Assembly (NCBI GenBank): GCA_910585505.1
Contig: CAJUFF010000052.1
Coordinates: 1 to 12,661 of the forward strand
Length of the DNA: 12,661 nucleotides
Source of the DNA: an uncultured Ruminiclostridium sp.
GTDB lineage: Bacteria; Bacillota; Clostridia; Oscillospirales; Ruminococcaceae
Direction: 5' to 3'
Below, one piece after another: positions 6,839-12,661 of this stretch; position 1 is the stretch's first letter; the number at the start of each line of letters is the position of its first letter. The notes under the pieces were generated by a model. The model worked only from the letters and a program-made list of their open reading frames with translations, had not been told where the DNA came from and ran no database searches. The translations under genes and the position numbers were made by a program.

Positions 6839-7713
6839 GCTTAATGCTTAAAAAAAAGCTTCGCACTATTTTGGAGCAAAGCGGAAATCCTTGCGCCGCC
6901 TTCGAGACCGACCAGATAATGAAATGGGCGGTGGAGTTTGACCGTCTTACCTTTGCTCCCAACGTTGAAATCGACCCCTTGAAAGCCGAAAAGGCGATAG
7001 ACGCCGCCAAGCGCCGCGTAAAAGGAGAGCCGCTCCAGTATATACTGGGTGAATGGGATTTTTACGGCTTTACCTTTCATGTTGGAGAGGGAGTGCTTAT
7101 TCCCAGACCCGAAACCGAACTGCTGACGGAAAAGGCCATTTCCGTGCTGAAGGAGATGACGGGGGAGGGTTTCTCGCGGCGCGGTACGGTTATCGACCTT
7201 TGTTCGGGGAGCGGCTGTATCCCGATTGCCGTGGCAAAAAAATCCGGCGCACGCTGCTGTGGAATCGAAATAAGCGAAAAGGCTCTGGAATATTTTAAGG
7301 AAAACATTATCCTTAACGAAACGGAAGATAAGGTTACGGCTCTGTTGGGAAACGTACTTGAACCGGACGGGGAGCTTCTGGAAAAGCTGCCGGAAAAATG
7401 CGATATAATAACCGCGAATCCTCCGTATCTTACCGCCCGTGAAATGGGAGAGCTTCAGAAGGAAGTGAGACATGAACCCGAAATCGCCTTATTCGGCGGA
7501 CAAGACGGTCTCGATTTTTATCGTGTGATCTTTGGCCGTTGGAAGGAGCGGCTTTCCGAAAAGGGAGAGTTTATAGTGGAAACGGGCGACGGTCAGGCAG
7601 AAGCGGTAAAGAGCCTGATGGAAAAGGAAGGCTTTTGCTGCGGAATAATAAAAGATTACAATATGTTGGGAAGAATAGTTTTTGGAAAGCTTGCCCATGC
7701 GGCGGTGCAATAA
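6832..7713 (+). CDS. prmC: Release factor glutamine methyltransferase PrmC
   Basis: The product has 293 residues, close to the family's usual 280-290. It methylates the glutamine of the GGQ motif in peptide release factors RF1/RF2 using S-adenosylmethionine. The N-terminal helical domain (about 1-90) contains the family's KGEPLQYILGEWDFYG and IPRPETE segments. The methyltransferase domain follows, with the SAM-binding loop VIDLCSGSGCIPIA (D122, G126, G128) and the catalytic N196-P-P-Y199. The ATG at 6832 overlaps the end of DUF1385, with GGGAAG just upstream; an ATG at 6844 is a minor alternative. Its usual partner prfA is not next to it here; recA follows after 60 bases. Confidence 0.95.
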   Translation: MVSLMLKKKLRTILEQSGNPCAAFETDQIMKWAVEFDRLTFAPNVEIDPLKAEKAIDAAKRRVKGEPLQYILGEWDFYGFTFHVGEGVLIPRPETELLTEKAISVLKEMTGEGFSRRGTVIDLCSGSGCIPIAVAKKSGARCCGIEISEKALEYFKENIILNETEDKVTALLGNVLEPDGELLEKLPEKCDIITANPPYLTAREMGELQKEVRHEPEIALFGGQDGLDFYRVIFGRWKERLSEKGEFIVETGDGQAEAVKSLMEKEGFCCGIIKDYNMLGRIVFGKLAHAAVQ

Positions 7714-7773
7714 TAGGTCTATAATACCTCTTTTAAGATTAAAAATATATTGAAAAAAGAAAGGAATATTTCA

Positions 7774-9039
7774 ATGGCAAAATCATCCTCCAACACTCCT
7801 AAAAAAGTATTCGTAAAAGCCAACACACCCGAAGAAAAAAAGAAAGCCCTTGATTCCGCGATTGCCTACATAGTAAAAACCTTCGGCGAAGGCTCCGTAA
7901 TGATAATGGGAAACCAGAAATCCAAGCTGAACGTTGAAGCCGTATCCACCGGCTCTCTCGGACTCGATCTGGCGTTGGGAATAGGCGGACTTCCCAAGGG
8001 AAGAATTGTTGAGATATACGGTCCCGAATCCGGAGGTAAAACCACCGTTTCTCTCCACGCGGTGGCGGAAGCGCAGAAAAAAGGCGGCATAGCCGCGTTC
8101 ATCGACGTAGAACATGCGCTTGACCCGATTTACGCGAAGCAGCTTGGCGTAGACGTGGATCAGCTTATCGTCTCTCAGCCCGATACGGGCGAGCAGGCTC
8201 TGGAAATAATCGAAGCGCTTGTACGCTCCGGAGCCATCGACATAATAGTACTGGACTCGGTTGCCGCTATGGTAACAAAGGCGGAAATAGACGGCGAAAT
8301 GGGCGACAGCTTTGTGGGAGTACAGGCAAGGCTGATGTCCGCCGCTATGAGAAAGCTAACCGCCGTTATTTCAAAATCCGACACGGTGGCCATCTTTATT
8401 AACCAGATCCGCGAAAAAATAGGCGTAATGTACGGAAATCCGGAAACCACTCCCGGCGGCCGTGCCTTGAAATTCTACGCTTCCGTAAGAATAGAGGTCA
8501 GAAGAGGCGAGGCTATTAAGGATGGTGATAAAATAATAGGCTCACGCACAAAGTGCAAGGTGGTTAAAAACAAGGTGGCGCCTCCCTTCAAATCCTGCGA
8601 GTTTGATATGATTTACGGTCAGGGAATAAGCAAAATGGGAGAAATCATAGATATGGGAGTCGAATTGAAAATTATAAAAAAATCCGGCTCATGGTTCAGC
8701 TACAACGATATGAAAATAGGACAGGGCCGCGAAAGCGTCAAAAAGTGGCTCACGGAAAACGAGGATATCCGATCCGAGGTGGAAGTAAAAATAAGGGATC
8801 AGGCCGACGCGCTGTTTAAAACTCTGCTCAGCGGAGGGGCGGACGACGATATGGGCGAAGGCTCGGATGGGCAGGAAAATCCTCCCGCCGAGGACGAAAT
8901 TCCCGCGCCCGAATCCGAAGAAGCACCCGCTAAAAAAAGCACGGCGAAGTCCGCCCCGAAGAAATCGAAAAAAACGGTGGTAATTGAGGCCGAGGAAGAT
9001 TTTGAAGAATTTTCAATAGATGAAATCGACGGAGATTAA
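7774..9039 (+). CDS. recA: Recombinase RecA with a long charged C-terminal tail
   Basis: The product has 421 residues. It is the DNA strand-exchange ATPase of homologous recombination and, where LexA exists, its co-protease. The Walker A motif is G83-P-E-S-G-G-K-T90, the catalytic glutamate is E113 in DVEHALDP, and the Walker B motif ends at D161 in IIVLDS. The core is complete up to about residue 353. Residues 354-421 form an extra tail of acidic stretch, then lysine-rich KKSTAKSAPKKSKK (387-400), then acidic end; most RecA proteins are about 345-360 residues. The ATG at 7774 has GAAAGGAA upstream; a TTG at 7750 is in frame but not preferred. No CGAAC-N4-GTTCG LexA site was found in the 60 bases before it. 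recX follows 8 bases after the stop. Confidence 0.98.
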   Translation: MAKSSSNTPKKVFVKANTPEEKKKALDSAIAYIVKTFGEGSVMIMGNQKSKLNVEAVSTGSLGLDLALGIGGLPKGRIVEIYGPESGGKTTVSLHAVAEAQKKGGIAAFIDVEHALDPIYAKQLGVDVDQLIVSQPDTGEQALEIIEALVRSGAIDIIVLDSVAAMVTKAEIDGEMGDSFVGVQARLMSAAMRKLTAVISKSDTVAIFINQIREKIGVMYGNPETTPGGRALKFYASVRIEVRRGEAIKDGDKIIGSRTKCKVVKNKVAPPFKSCEFDMIYGQGISKMGEIIDMGVELKIIKKSGSWFSYNDMKIGQGRESVKKWLTENEDIRSEVEVKIRDQADALFKTLLSGGADDDMGEGSDGQENPPAEDEIPAPESEEAPAKKSTAKSAPKKSKKTVVIEAEEDFEEFSIDEIDGD

Positions 9040-9047
9040 ATTTATTT

Positions 9048-9560
9048 ATGAGCTTGTTTAACGAAGAAGAAACGGAGCTGGAGTACAACTCCGAATACAG
9101 CCGTGCCAGAAAAAGGGCAATGTACCTTCTGGGAAGCCGCGATTATTCCTCAAAAGCGCTTAAGGAAAAGCTCCTCAACAATTACTCAAACGACACCGCC
9201 GAGCGGGTAATAGAAGATATGAAGAATTACGGCTTTTTAAACGACGAGGAATACGCAAAAAAACTTGCTTCATCGTTGATCAGGGGGAAAAAATATGGAG
9301 CCTGCCGCGCAAAAAGCGAAATGAGACGAAAGGGAGTAAGCGAGCTTGATGCGGAGGAAGCTCTGTCGGAATATGAAAAAGAGGATTATTCCGATCAGCT
9401 TATTTCCCTTATTGAAAAAAAGTACGGCGACAGGATAGAGGACAGGGACGACCGTAGGCGTACCGTTGCCGCGCTCGCAAGAAGAGGCTACGGTTATTCG
9501 GAGATTAAAGACGCGATATTGACTGTGCTCCGCCGTTGGGCGGACGAAGAGGACGAGTAG
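9048..9560 (+). CDS. recX: RecA regulator RecX
   Basis: A 170-residue, highly charged, helical protein of the size expected for RecX. It modulates RecA filaments by direct binding. Recognisable family features are the N-terminal ARKRAMYLLGSRDYSSKALKEKL repeat, the segment VIEDMKNYGFLNDEEYAKKLASSLI, the middle KYGACRAKSEMRRKGV and the C-terminal RRTVAALARRGYGYSEIKDAI, which correspond to the three-helix repeats of RecX. It lies directly after recA with an 8-base gap; its ribosome binding site (CGGAG) is inside the last codons of recA, so the two are co-transcribed. No frameshift or truncation was seen. Confidence 0.93.
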   Translation: MSLFNEEETELEYNSEYSRARKRAMYLLGSRDYSSKALKEKLLNNYSNDTAERVIEDMKNYGFLNDEEYAKKLASSLIRGKKYGACRAKSEMRRKGVSELDAEEALSEYEKEDYSDQLISLIEKKYGDRIEDRDDRRRTVAALARRGYGYSEIKDAILTVLRRWADEEDE

Positions 9561-9583
9561 TACCGAGCTTTTATCAAATTCCT

Positions 9584-9706
9584 TTGGTGATACACGTTTC
9601 CGAATTCGCAGGAGAACAGCTTACGCAAATCCGTCAAGGACGAACACAAAGCTATATGAAATTTGAATTGCCGGACTACGTTGAATTATTTATTGAATTG
9701 CCATAA
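9584..9706 (+). pseudogene. Possible coding remnant before the rimO promoter
   Basis: The 230-base gap after recX contains a frame without stops whose translation reads like protein: LVIHVSEFAGEQLTQIRQG, then YMKFELPDYVELFIELP, then TAA at 9704. No good start or ribosome binding site precedes it. The frame stays open upstream into recX, overlapping it in another frame. TTGAATTGCC is repeated inside (9663-9672 and 9693-9702). It could be the tail of a lost gene or chance. The small ORF starting at the internal ATG (16 residues) has AAGGA too far upstream. Confidence 0.2.
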
Positions 9707-9715
9707 ATAAGCGGC

Positions 9716-9744
9716 TTGACATAATGCCGTAGTTATGTTACAAT
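9716..9744 (+). promoter_or_regulatory. Sigma-A promoter of the rimO-pgsA unit
   Basis: TTGACA (9716-9721) and TACAAT (9739-9744) are separated by 17 bases. The likely transcription start is near 9751, about 40 bases before the rimO ATG. The match to the vegetative consensus is 11 of 12. It separates the recA-recX unit from the rimO-pgsA unit. Confidence 0.8.
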
Positions 9745-9790
9745 TCAAACGTTAAAAACCATTTGAAAAACAGGAAAGAAAAGTAAAAAG

Positions 9791-11116
9791 ATGAAAGAAA
9801 TAAAAGTAGGAATGGTGTCCTTAGGATGTCCGAAAAATCAGTGCGACGCCGAAATAATGATGGACAAAATACATAAGGCGGGATTTAAGCTGGTGGAAGA
9901 AGCCGGACTTGCCGACGTGGTGGTAATAAACACCTGCGGCTTTATTCAGTCGGCCAAAGAGGAAGCCATCGAGGAAATAATGGAAGCCATAAACCGCAAG
10001 GCGGACGGCATAAATAAAAAAATTATAGTAACAGGCTGTCTGGCGCAGCGGTATCCGGAGCAGATGGACGAAGAATTTCCCGAAATAGACGGGGTTATAG
10101 GCTTGGGTCATAACGGGGATATCGTCAAGGCGATAAACAAGGTCCTTGCGGATAAAAGAGTTATAATGAACAGCCCTCTCGGTGAATATAATCTGGAGGG
10201 AAGCAGGCTTTTGTCCACCATGCCCCATTATGCTTATTTAAGAATAGCCGACGGCTGCGACAACCGCTGCTCCTATTGCGCCATCCCCTATATAAGAGGC
10301 GGATTCAGAAGCCGTCCCATGGAAAATATACTTGAGGAAGTAAAGAGCCTCGCTTCCCGCGGAGTAAAGGAATTGGTGGTAATAGCTCAGGATACCACTC
10401 GCTATGGACTGGATATTTACGGGGAACTGAAGCTACCCGAACTGCTTGACAGGATATGTGAAACGGATGGCATAAAATGGATAAGACTTCTGTACTGCTA
10501 CCCCGAAAGGATTACCGACGAGCTGATAAACGTCATGGCGAGACAGGAGAAAATCCTTCATTATATCGACGTCCCCATTCAGCATTGCAACCGCGATATT
10601 TTAAAAGCAATGAACCGTTCCGGAGACGAGCAAAGCCTTTGGGATCTGTTCGCCAAGCTCAGGAACAAAATGCCCGATATTGTCTTGCGCACCACTCTGA
10701 TAACGGGCTTCCCCGGTGAGACGGAAGAACATTTTACCGAGCTGGCGGAATTTGTAAACAGCGTGAATTTTGAACACTTAGGCTGCTTCGCTTATTCCGA
10801 AGAGGACGGAACGCCCGCCGCCGAAATGCCGAATCAAGTGCCGAAATCCGAAAAAGAGCACCGCGCCGAAATCATAAACGAACAGCAGGAAATGCGGGTA
10901 TCCGGCCGCTGTGCGGAGCTTGTGGGAAAAGTTTACGAAACGGTGGTGGAGGGCTACGACCGTTATTTTGAAATGTATTTCGGAAGGAATTATATGTTGG
11001 CTCCGGAAATCGACGGAATGATTTATTTCAAGGGCAAAGGACTCAAAACAGGCGAGTTTGTCAATGTCGAAATAACCGACGCCGTAGAGAATAATCTTAT
11101 CGGAAAGAAAATATAG
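9791..11116 (+). CDS. rimO: Ribosomal protein S12 methylthiotransferase RimO
   Basis: The product has 441 residues, the usual length. It is a radical-SAM enzyme with two iron-sulfur clusters that adds a methylthio group to an aspartate of ribosomal protein S12. The N-terminal UPF0004 domain carries the cluster cysteines C13 (SLGCPKN), C49 (NTCGF) and C83 (TGCLAQRY). The radical-SAM domain has C156-x3-C160-x2-C163 (DGCDNRCSYCAIP). A TRAM domain occupies about the last 70 residues. The SLGCPKN motif and the short C-terminus separate it from MiaB and MtaB. AGGAAA is 13 bases upstream of the ATG, a somewhat long spacing. An additional cysteine at position 18 (NQCDAE) is not a usual cluster ligand. 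pgsA follows after 36 bases. Confidence 0.95.
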   Translation: MKEIKVGMVSLGCPKNQCDAEIMMDKIHKAGFKLVEEAGLADVVVINTCGFIQSAKEEAIEEIMEAINRKADGINKKIIVTGCLAQRYPEQMDEEFPEIDGVIGLGHNGDIVKAINKVLADKRVIMNSPLGEYNLEGSRLLSTMPHYAYLRIADGCDNRCSYCAIPYIRGGFRSRPMENILEEVKSLASRGVKELVVIAQDTTRYGLDIYGELKLPELLDRICETDGIKWIRLLYCYPERITDELINVMARQEKILHYIDVPIQHCNRDILKAMNRSGDEQSLWDLFAKLRNKMPDIVLRTTLITGFPGETEEHFTELAEFVNSVNFEHLGCFAYSEEDGTPAAEMPNQVPKSEKEHRAEIINEQQEMRVSGRCAELVGKVYETVVEGYDRYFEMYFGRNYMLAPEIDGMIYFKGKGLKTGEFVNVEITDAVENNLIGKKI

Positions 11117-11152
11117 CCCGCGAAAAACGAAAATAAAAAAGGAGAATCTGAC

Positions 11153-11728
11153 GTGAACCTCCCAAATAAGCTTACGATAGCAAGAACATTTGCCGTACCG
11201 TTTTATGTTGTTTTTATGATAGTTACCGACATTCCGCTGAACTATCTTTGGGCGCTTATCATATTTATCGCTGCCTCAGCCACCGATATGATAGACGGAA
11301 AGATAGCGAGGAAAAGGGGGCTTGTCACCAATCTTGGCAAATTTCTTGATCCACTCGCGGACAAAATACTGGTGTCCTCCGCTCTGATATGCATGGTGGA
11401 GCTTAAATGGACATACTCTTTTTTGGTAATTATAATAATAGCGAGGGAATTTATGGTATCCGCCTTAAGATTGGCCGCAGCGGGGGGGAACGATCATACC
11501 GTTATCGCCGCCGGTCCGTGGGGAAAGGTCAAGACCGCAGTCACAATGGCGTCCGTTTCGGTTATAACAGCTATGCACATTTTTACGGAAAATATTGTTG
11601 TTTTAGGGGAAAATTTTCCCGTGACGGCAATTTCCGATGTTCTTATGGTTTTAAGCACATTACTGACGATTATAAGCGGTATATTTTATGTTGCGGGATA
11701 TTGGAGGGTGCTGACGGAGGAAAAATAA
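11153..11728 (+). CDS. pgsA: CDP-diacylglycerol-glycerol-3-phosphate phosphatidyltransferase
   Basis: A 191-residue integral membrane enzyme that makes phosphatidylglycerol phosphate from CDP-diacylglycerol and glycerol-3-phosphate. The CDP-alcohol phosphotransferase signature is complete: D45, D48-G49, A52-R53, G62, D66 and D70 (DG-x2-AR-x8-G-x3-D-x3-D). The N-terminus MNLPNKLTIARTFAVPF is typical of PgsA. About five hydrophobic segments are visible. Translation starts with GTG at 11153, 8 bases after a strong AAAAGGAG site. It sits behind rimO, a common order in Firmicutes, and shares its promoter. A foldback repeat begins at its stop codon. Other CDP-alcohol transferases share the motif, but the start and context favour PgsA. 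Confidence 0.93.
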   Translation: MNLPNKLTIARTFAVPFYVVFMIVTDIPLNYLWALIIFIAASATDMIDGKIARKRGLVTNLGKFLDPLADKILVSSALICMVELKWTYSFLVIIIIAREFMVSALRLAAAGGNDHTVIAAGPWGKVKTAVTMASVSVITAMHIFTENIVVLGENFPVTAISDVLMVLSTLLTIISGIFYVAGYWRVLTEEK

Positions 11729-11910
11729 TTTAAGGCAACACCGCGCAAAGACCGCGCTGTGTGCTTTGCCGCGCATACGCTTGTATCTTTCCGTCATTTT
11801 TGCCCAAAACTCCTTGAAATACGCCGGTATTCCTGCGTCGTTTTGGACAATCTGACCAAAAAGTTGACTGCGCGTCTGAACGACAATCTTGTGCGGTATT
11901 GCCTTAAATT
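11727..11910. repeat. Foldback repeat, copy 3, abutting the pgsA stop
   Basis: The arms 11727-11747 and 11890-11910 are inverted copies over 21 bases with two mismatches, both transitions (AATTTAAGGCAACACCGC.. type). The left part (11734-11786) is the 53-base module also in copy 1. Interior arms CCAAAAC (11804-11810) and GTTTTGG (11840-11846) extend the folding. A segment at about 11846-11866 (GACAATCTGACCAAAAAG) resembles the CAAAATCTGCTCAAAAA part of copies 1 and 2. The first arm overlaps the last bases of the pgsA stop codon. It may double as the end of the pgsA transcript, though it has no clear T run. Frames through it (for example minus 11914-11660) read as repeat, not as a gene. Confidence 0.75.
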
Positions 11911-11933
11911 TCAACGTTATTGTGTATTTATAC

Positions 11934-11981
11934 TAATAACCATTTTGACACAGGATAAAATCATAGTCAAAATGGTTATTA
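11934..11981. repeat. Perfect 16-bp hairpin (first of a pair)
   Basis: TAATAACCATTTTGAC (11934-11949) and its exact complement (11966-11981) enclose a 16-base loop. It is not followed by a T run on either strand, so an intrinsic terminator is not the obvious reading. It lies 23 bases beyond foldback copy 3 and 10 bases before a second hairpin of unrelated arm sequence. Confidence 0.7.
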
Positions 11982-11991
11982 CACCCGAAAC

Positions 11992-12041
11992 ACTGTTAAC
12001 CAATTAAAAACAATTTTTCCAATTTTTAATTGGTTAACAGT
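11992..12041. repeat. Perfect 19-bp hairpin (second of a pair)
   Basis: ACTGTTAACCAATTAAAAA (11992-12010) pairs exactly with 12023-12041 around a 12-base loop. The inner part is A5...T5, so it could act as a weak bidirectional terminator closing the rimO-pgsA transcript. It could also be a protein-binding palindrome. The 134 bases after it (12042-12175) are AT-rich and I see no gene or clear signal in them. Confidence 0.7.
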
Positions 12042-12175
12042 ATTAGTAACTGCCTATAATAACTATGTAAACATAATAAATAGAATTTTAATATAAACAA
12101 GGGAAATTTTAACATTATTGTCAATAACGCACTAATTTTTATCAAAATAATATCACAAAATCGTCACAAAGACAG

Positions 12176-12204
12176 TTGACTTTTAAATTCCTAATAGGTA
12201 TAAT
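12176..12204 (+). promoter_or_regulatory. Consensus sigma-A promoter
   Basis: TTGACT (12176-12181) and TATAAT (12199-12204) are separated by exactly 17 bases, an 11 of 12 match. The expected transcription start is at about 12211-12212. It points toward the gene at 12530, which gives a leader of about 320 bases. Confidence 0.82.
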
Positions 12205-12211
12205 TATTATT

Positions 12212-12256
12212 ATGGGTATCAGTGAAGTGTTTTACCTGACCCTATTGCTTTCATAA
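12212..12256 (+). CDS. Possible leaderless 14-residue peptide
   Basis: An ATG sits 7 bases after the -10 box, exactly where transcription should begin. It opens MGISEVFYLTLLLS and stops with TAA at 12254-12256. There is no room for a ribosome binding site, so translation would have to be leaderless. The peptide is mostly hydrophobic. It may be chance; an alternative role for this stretch is RNA structure, since GGGT..CAG (12214-12222) pairs with CTGACCC (12236-12242). Confidence 0.2.
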   Translation: MGISEVFYLTLLLS

Positions 12257-12334
12257 ATTGCCGCCGCAGATTTTGCGCGGATCGTTTTCCGAAGGATAGG
12301 ATTAAAAACCTCATTAAGACGTCTTTAATACAAA

Positions 12335-12443
12335 TCTTTGGTCAAGGTATAGACAAATAATATGGATGACCTAAAGATTAGTGGCTTAGGGTGCAATTTT
12401 TAATCAAGTCTATAACTTAATTAAAGATTGGTATAATTAAGTT
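12335..12443 (+). promoter_or_regulatory. Second copy of the conserved leader motif, with hairpin
   Basis: Bases 12335-12360 and 12422-12435 match the two blocks at 3342-3367 and 3369-3382, but here about 60 bases separate them. The first block is partly palindromic with what follows (AATCTTTGGTCA with TGACCTAAAGATT, 12334-12379). The second block lies in the loop of a perfect 10-bp stem, AACTTAATTA (12414-12423) with TAATTAAGTT (12434-12443), followed by TTTT. The block also reads as an extended -10 box (TGGTATAAT, 12429-12437). An internal promoter, a weak terminator or an operator are all possible. Confidence 0.4.
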
Positions 12444-12496
12444 TTTTCATACAACATCACGGCGGATGGGCGGGTCAATTTCGGGAGCAATACATA

Positions 12497-12512
12497 CGGC
12501 GGAATTCCGCCG
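12497..12512. promoter_or_regulatory. 16-bp perfect palindrome before the last gene
   Basis: CGGCGGAATTCCGCCG is fully self-complementary and ends about 7 bases before the GGAGG ribosome binding site (12519-12523). It could be an operator or could affect access to the ribosome binding site. No regulator is assigned. Confidence 0.4.
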
Positions 12513-12529
12513 AGTTTTGGAGGATTTAT

Positions 12530-12661
12530 ATGAACAACGATTACAACAATCAACAGCCTCAGCAGCCCCAGTACCAGCCGCCCATGCCTCCGGTACAGCC
12601 CGGAAAGAATTTAGCCGTTGCTTCTTTGGTTATGGGCATCTGCTCCTTGGTATTCTGGTGG
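12530..12661 (+). CDS. DUF4190-type membrane protein, 3' end outside the window
   Basis: Only the first 44 residues are present. The N-terminus is rich in Q, P, N and Y (MNNDYNNQQPQQPQYQPP) and probably disordered. It is followed by GKNLAVASLVMGICSLVFWW, the start of a hydrophobic segment. A Q/P-rich cytoplasmic head before an xxLAxASLxxGIxSL helix is typical of DUF4190-type proteins in Firmicutes; this is recognised by pattern, not by search. The start is secure: GGAGG is 6-7 bases upstream of the ATG. It appears to be expressed from the promoter at 12176-12204 with a long leader. The function of the family is unknown. Confidence 0.8.
   Translation, partial: MNNDYNNQQPQQPQYQPPMPPVQPGKNLAVASLVMGICSLVFWW

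Noticed and set aside
7714..7773. TATAAT at 7720-7725 as a recA promoter, and a LexA box before recA
   Set aside because: No acceptable -35 box lies 16-18 bases upstream and no CGAAC-N4-GTTCG sequence is present. recA may simply be read from upstream genes.
11660..11914. Open frame of 84 codons on the minus strand, with a KRMRGKAHSAVFARCCLK segment also found in the frame at 683-886 minus
   Set aside because: The shared peptide comes from the 53-base repeat module present in copies 1 and 3. The frames have no ribosome binding sites and run across palindromic repeat sequence.
11934..12041. Invertible promoter flanked by inverted repeats
   Set aside because: Loops of 12 and 16 bases cannot hold a promoter, the two hairpins have unrelated arms and no invertase gene is present.
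12212..12300. Known riboswitch in the DUF4190 leader (c-di-GMP or c-di-AMP types considered)
   Set aside because: None of the conserved core sequences of those classes could be found by eye.

Overview
The window looks like chromosomal DNA from a low-to-mid GC Firmicute of class Clostridia, most likely an Oscillospiraceae/Ruminococcaceae-type gut anaerobe. This rests on the gene set (DUF6106-like, DUF1385/YqhQ, prmC, recA-recX, rimO-pgsA), on strong AGGAG-type ribosome binding sites, and on sigma-A promoters with 17-bp spacers. No rRNA, tRNA, CRISPR array, transposase gene or phage gene was seen.

Layout. Positions 1-114 hold a compact hairpin at the window edge. A DUF6106-like membrane protein lies on the minus strand (115-663). 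Everything after it is on the plus strand: an unrecognised 8-TM protein (1025-1873) overlapping a VCBS-type lipoprotein (1854-3203); an OmpR/PhoB-type response regulator (3451-4143) and its sensor kinase (4348-5790); then DUF1385, prmC, recA and recX (5837-9560) packed tightly. A clear promoter (9716-9744) starts the rimO-pgsA unit (9791-11728). About 800 bp of intergenic DNA follows, leading to the start of a DUF4190-type membrane protein that runs off the right edge (12530-12661).

The genes are mostly housekeeping: DNA recombination (recA/recX), modification of translation factors and ribosomes (prmC, rimO), phospholipid synthesis (pgsA) and signal transduction. The notable content lies between them. 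Three intergenic spots (683-923, 4144-4326, 11727-11910) carry members of one family of long foldback repeats of about 180-240 bp. They share core sequence, but each has its own, different, self-complementary ends. One copy sits exactly between the response regulator stop and the kinase ribosome binding site; another starts at the pgsA stop codon. The 11.9-12.5 kb intergenic stretch also holds two perfect hairpins in tandem, a consensus promoter with an ATG at the expected transcription start, and a sequence motif shared with the response regulator leader. None of these is assigned to a known system here. The repeat family and the leader of the last gene are the best candidates for something undescribed.
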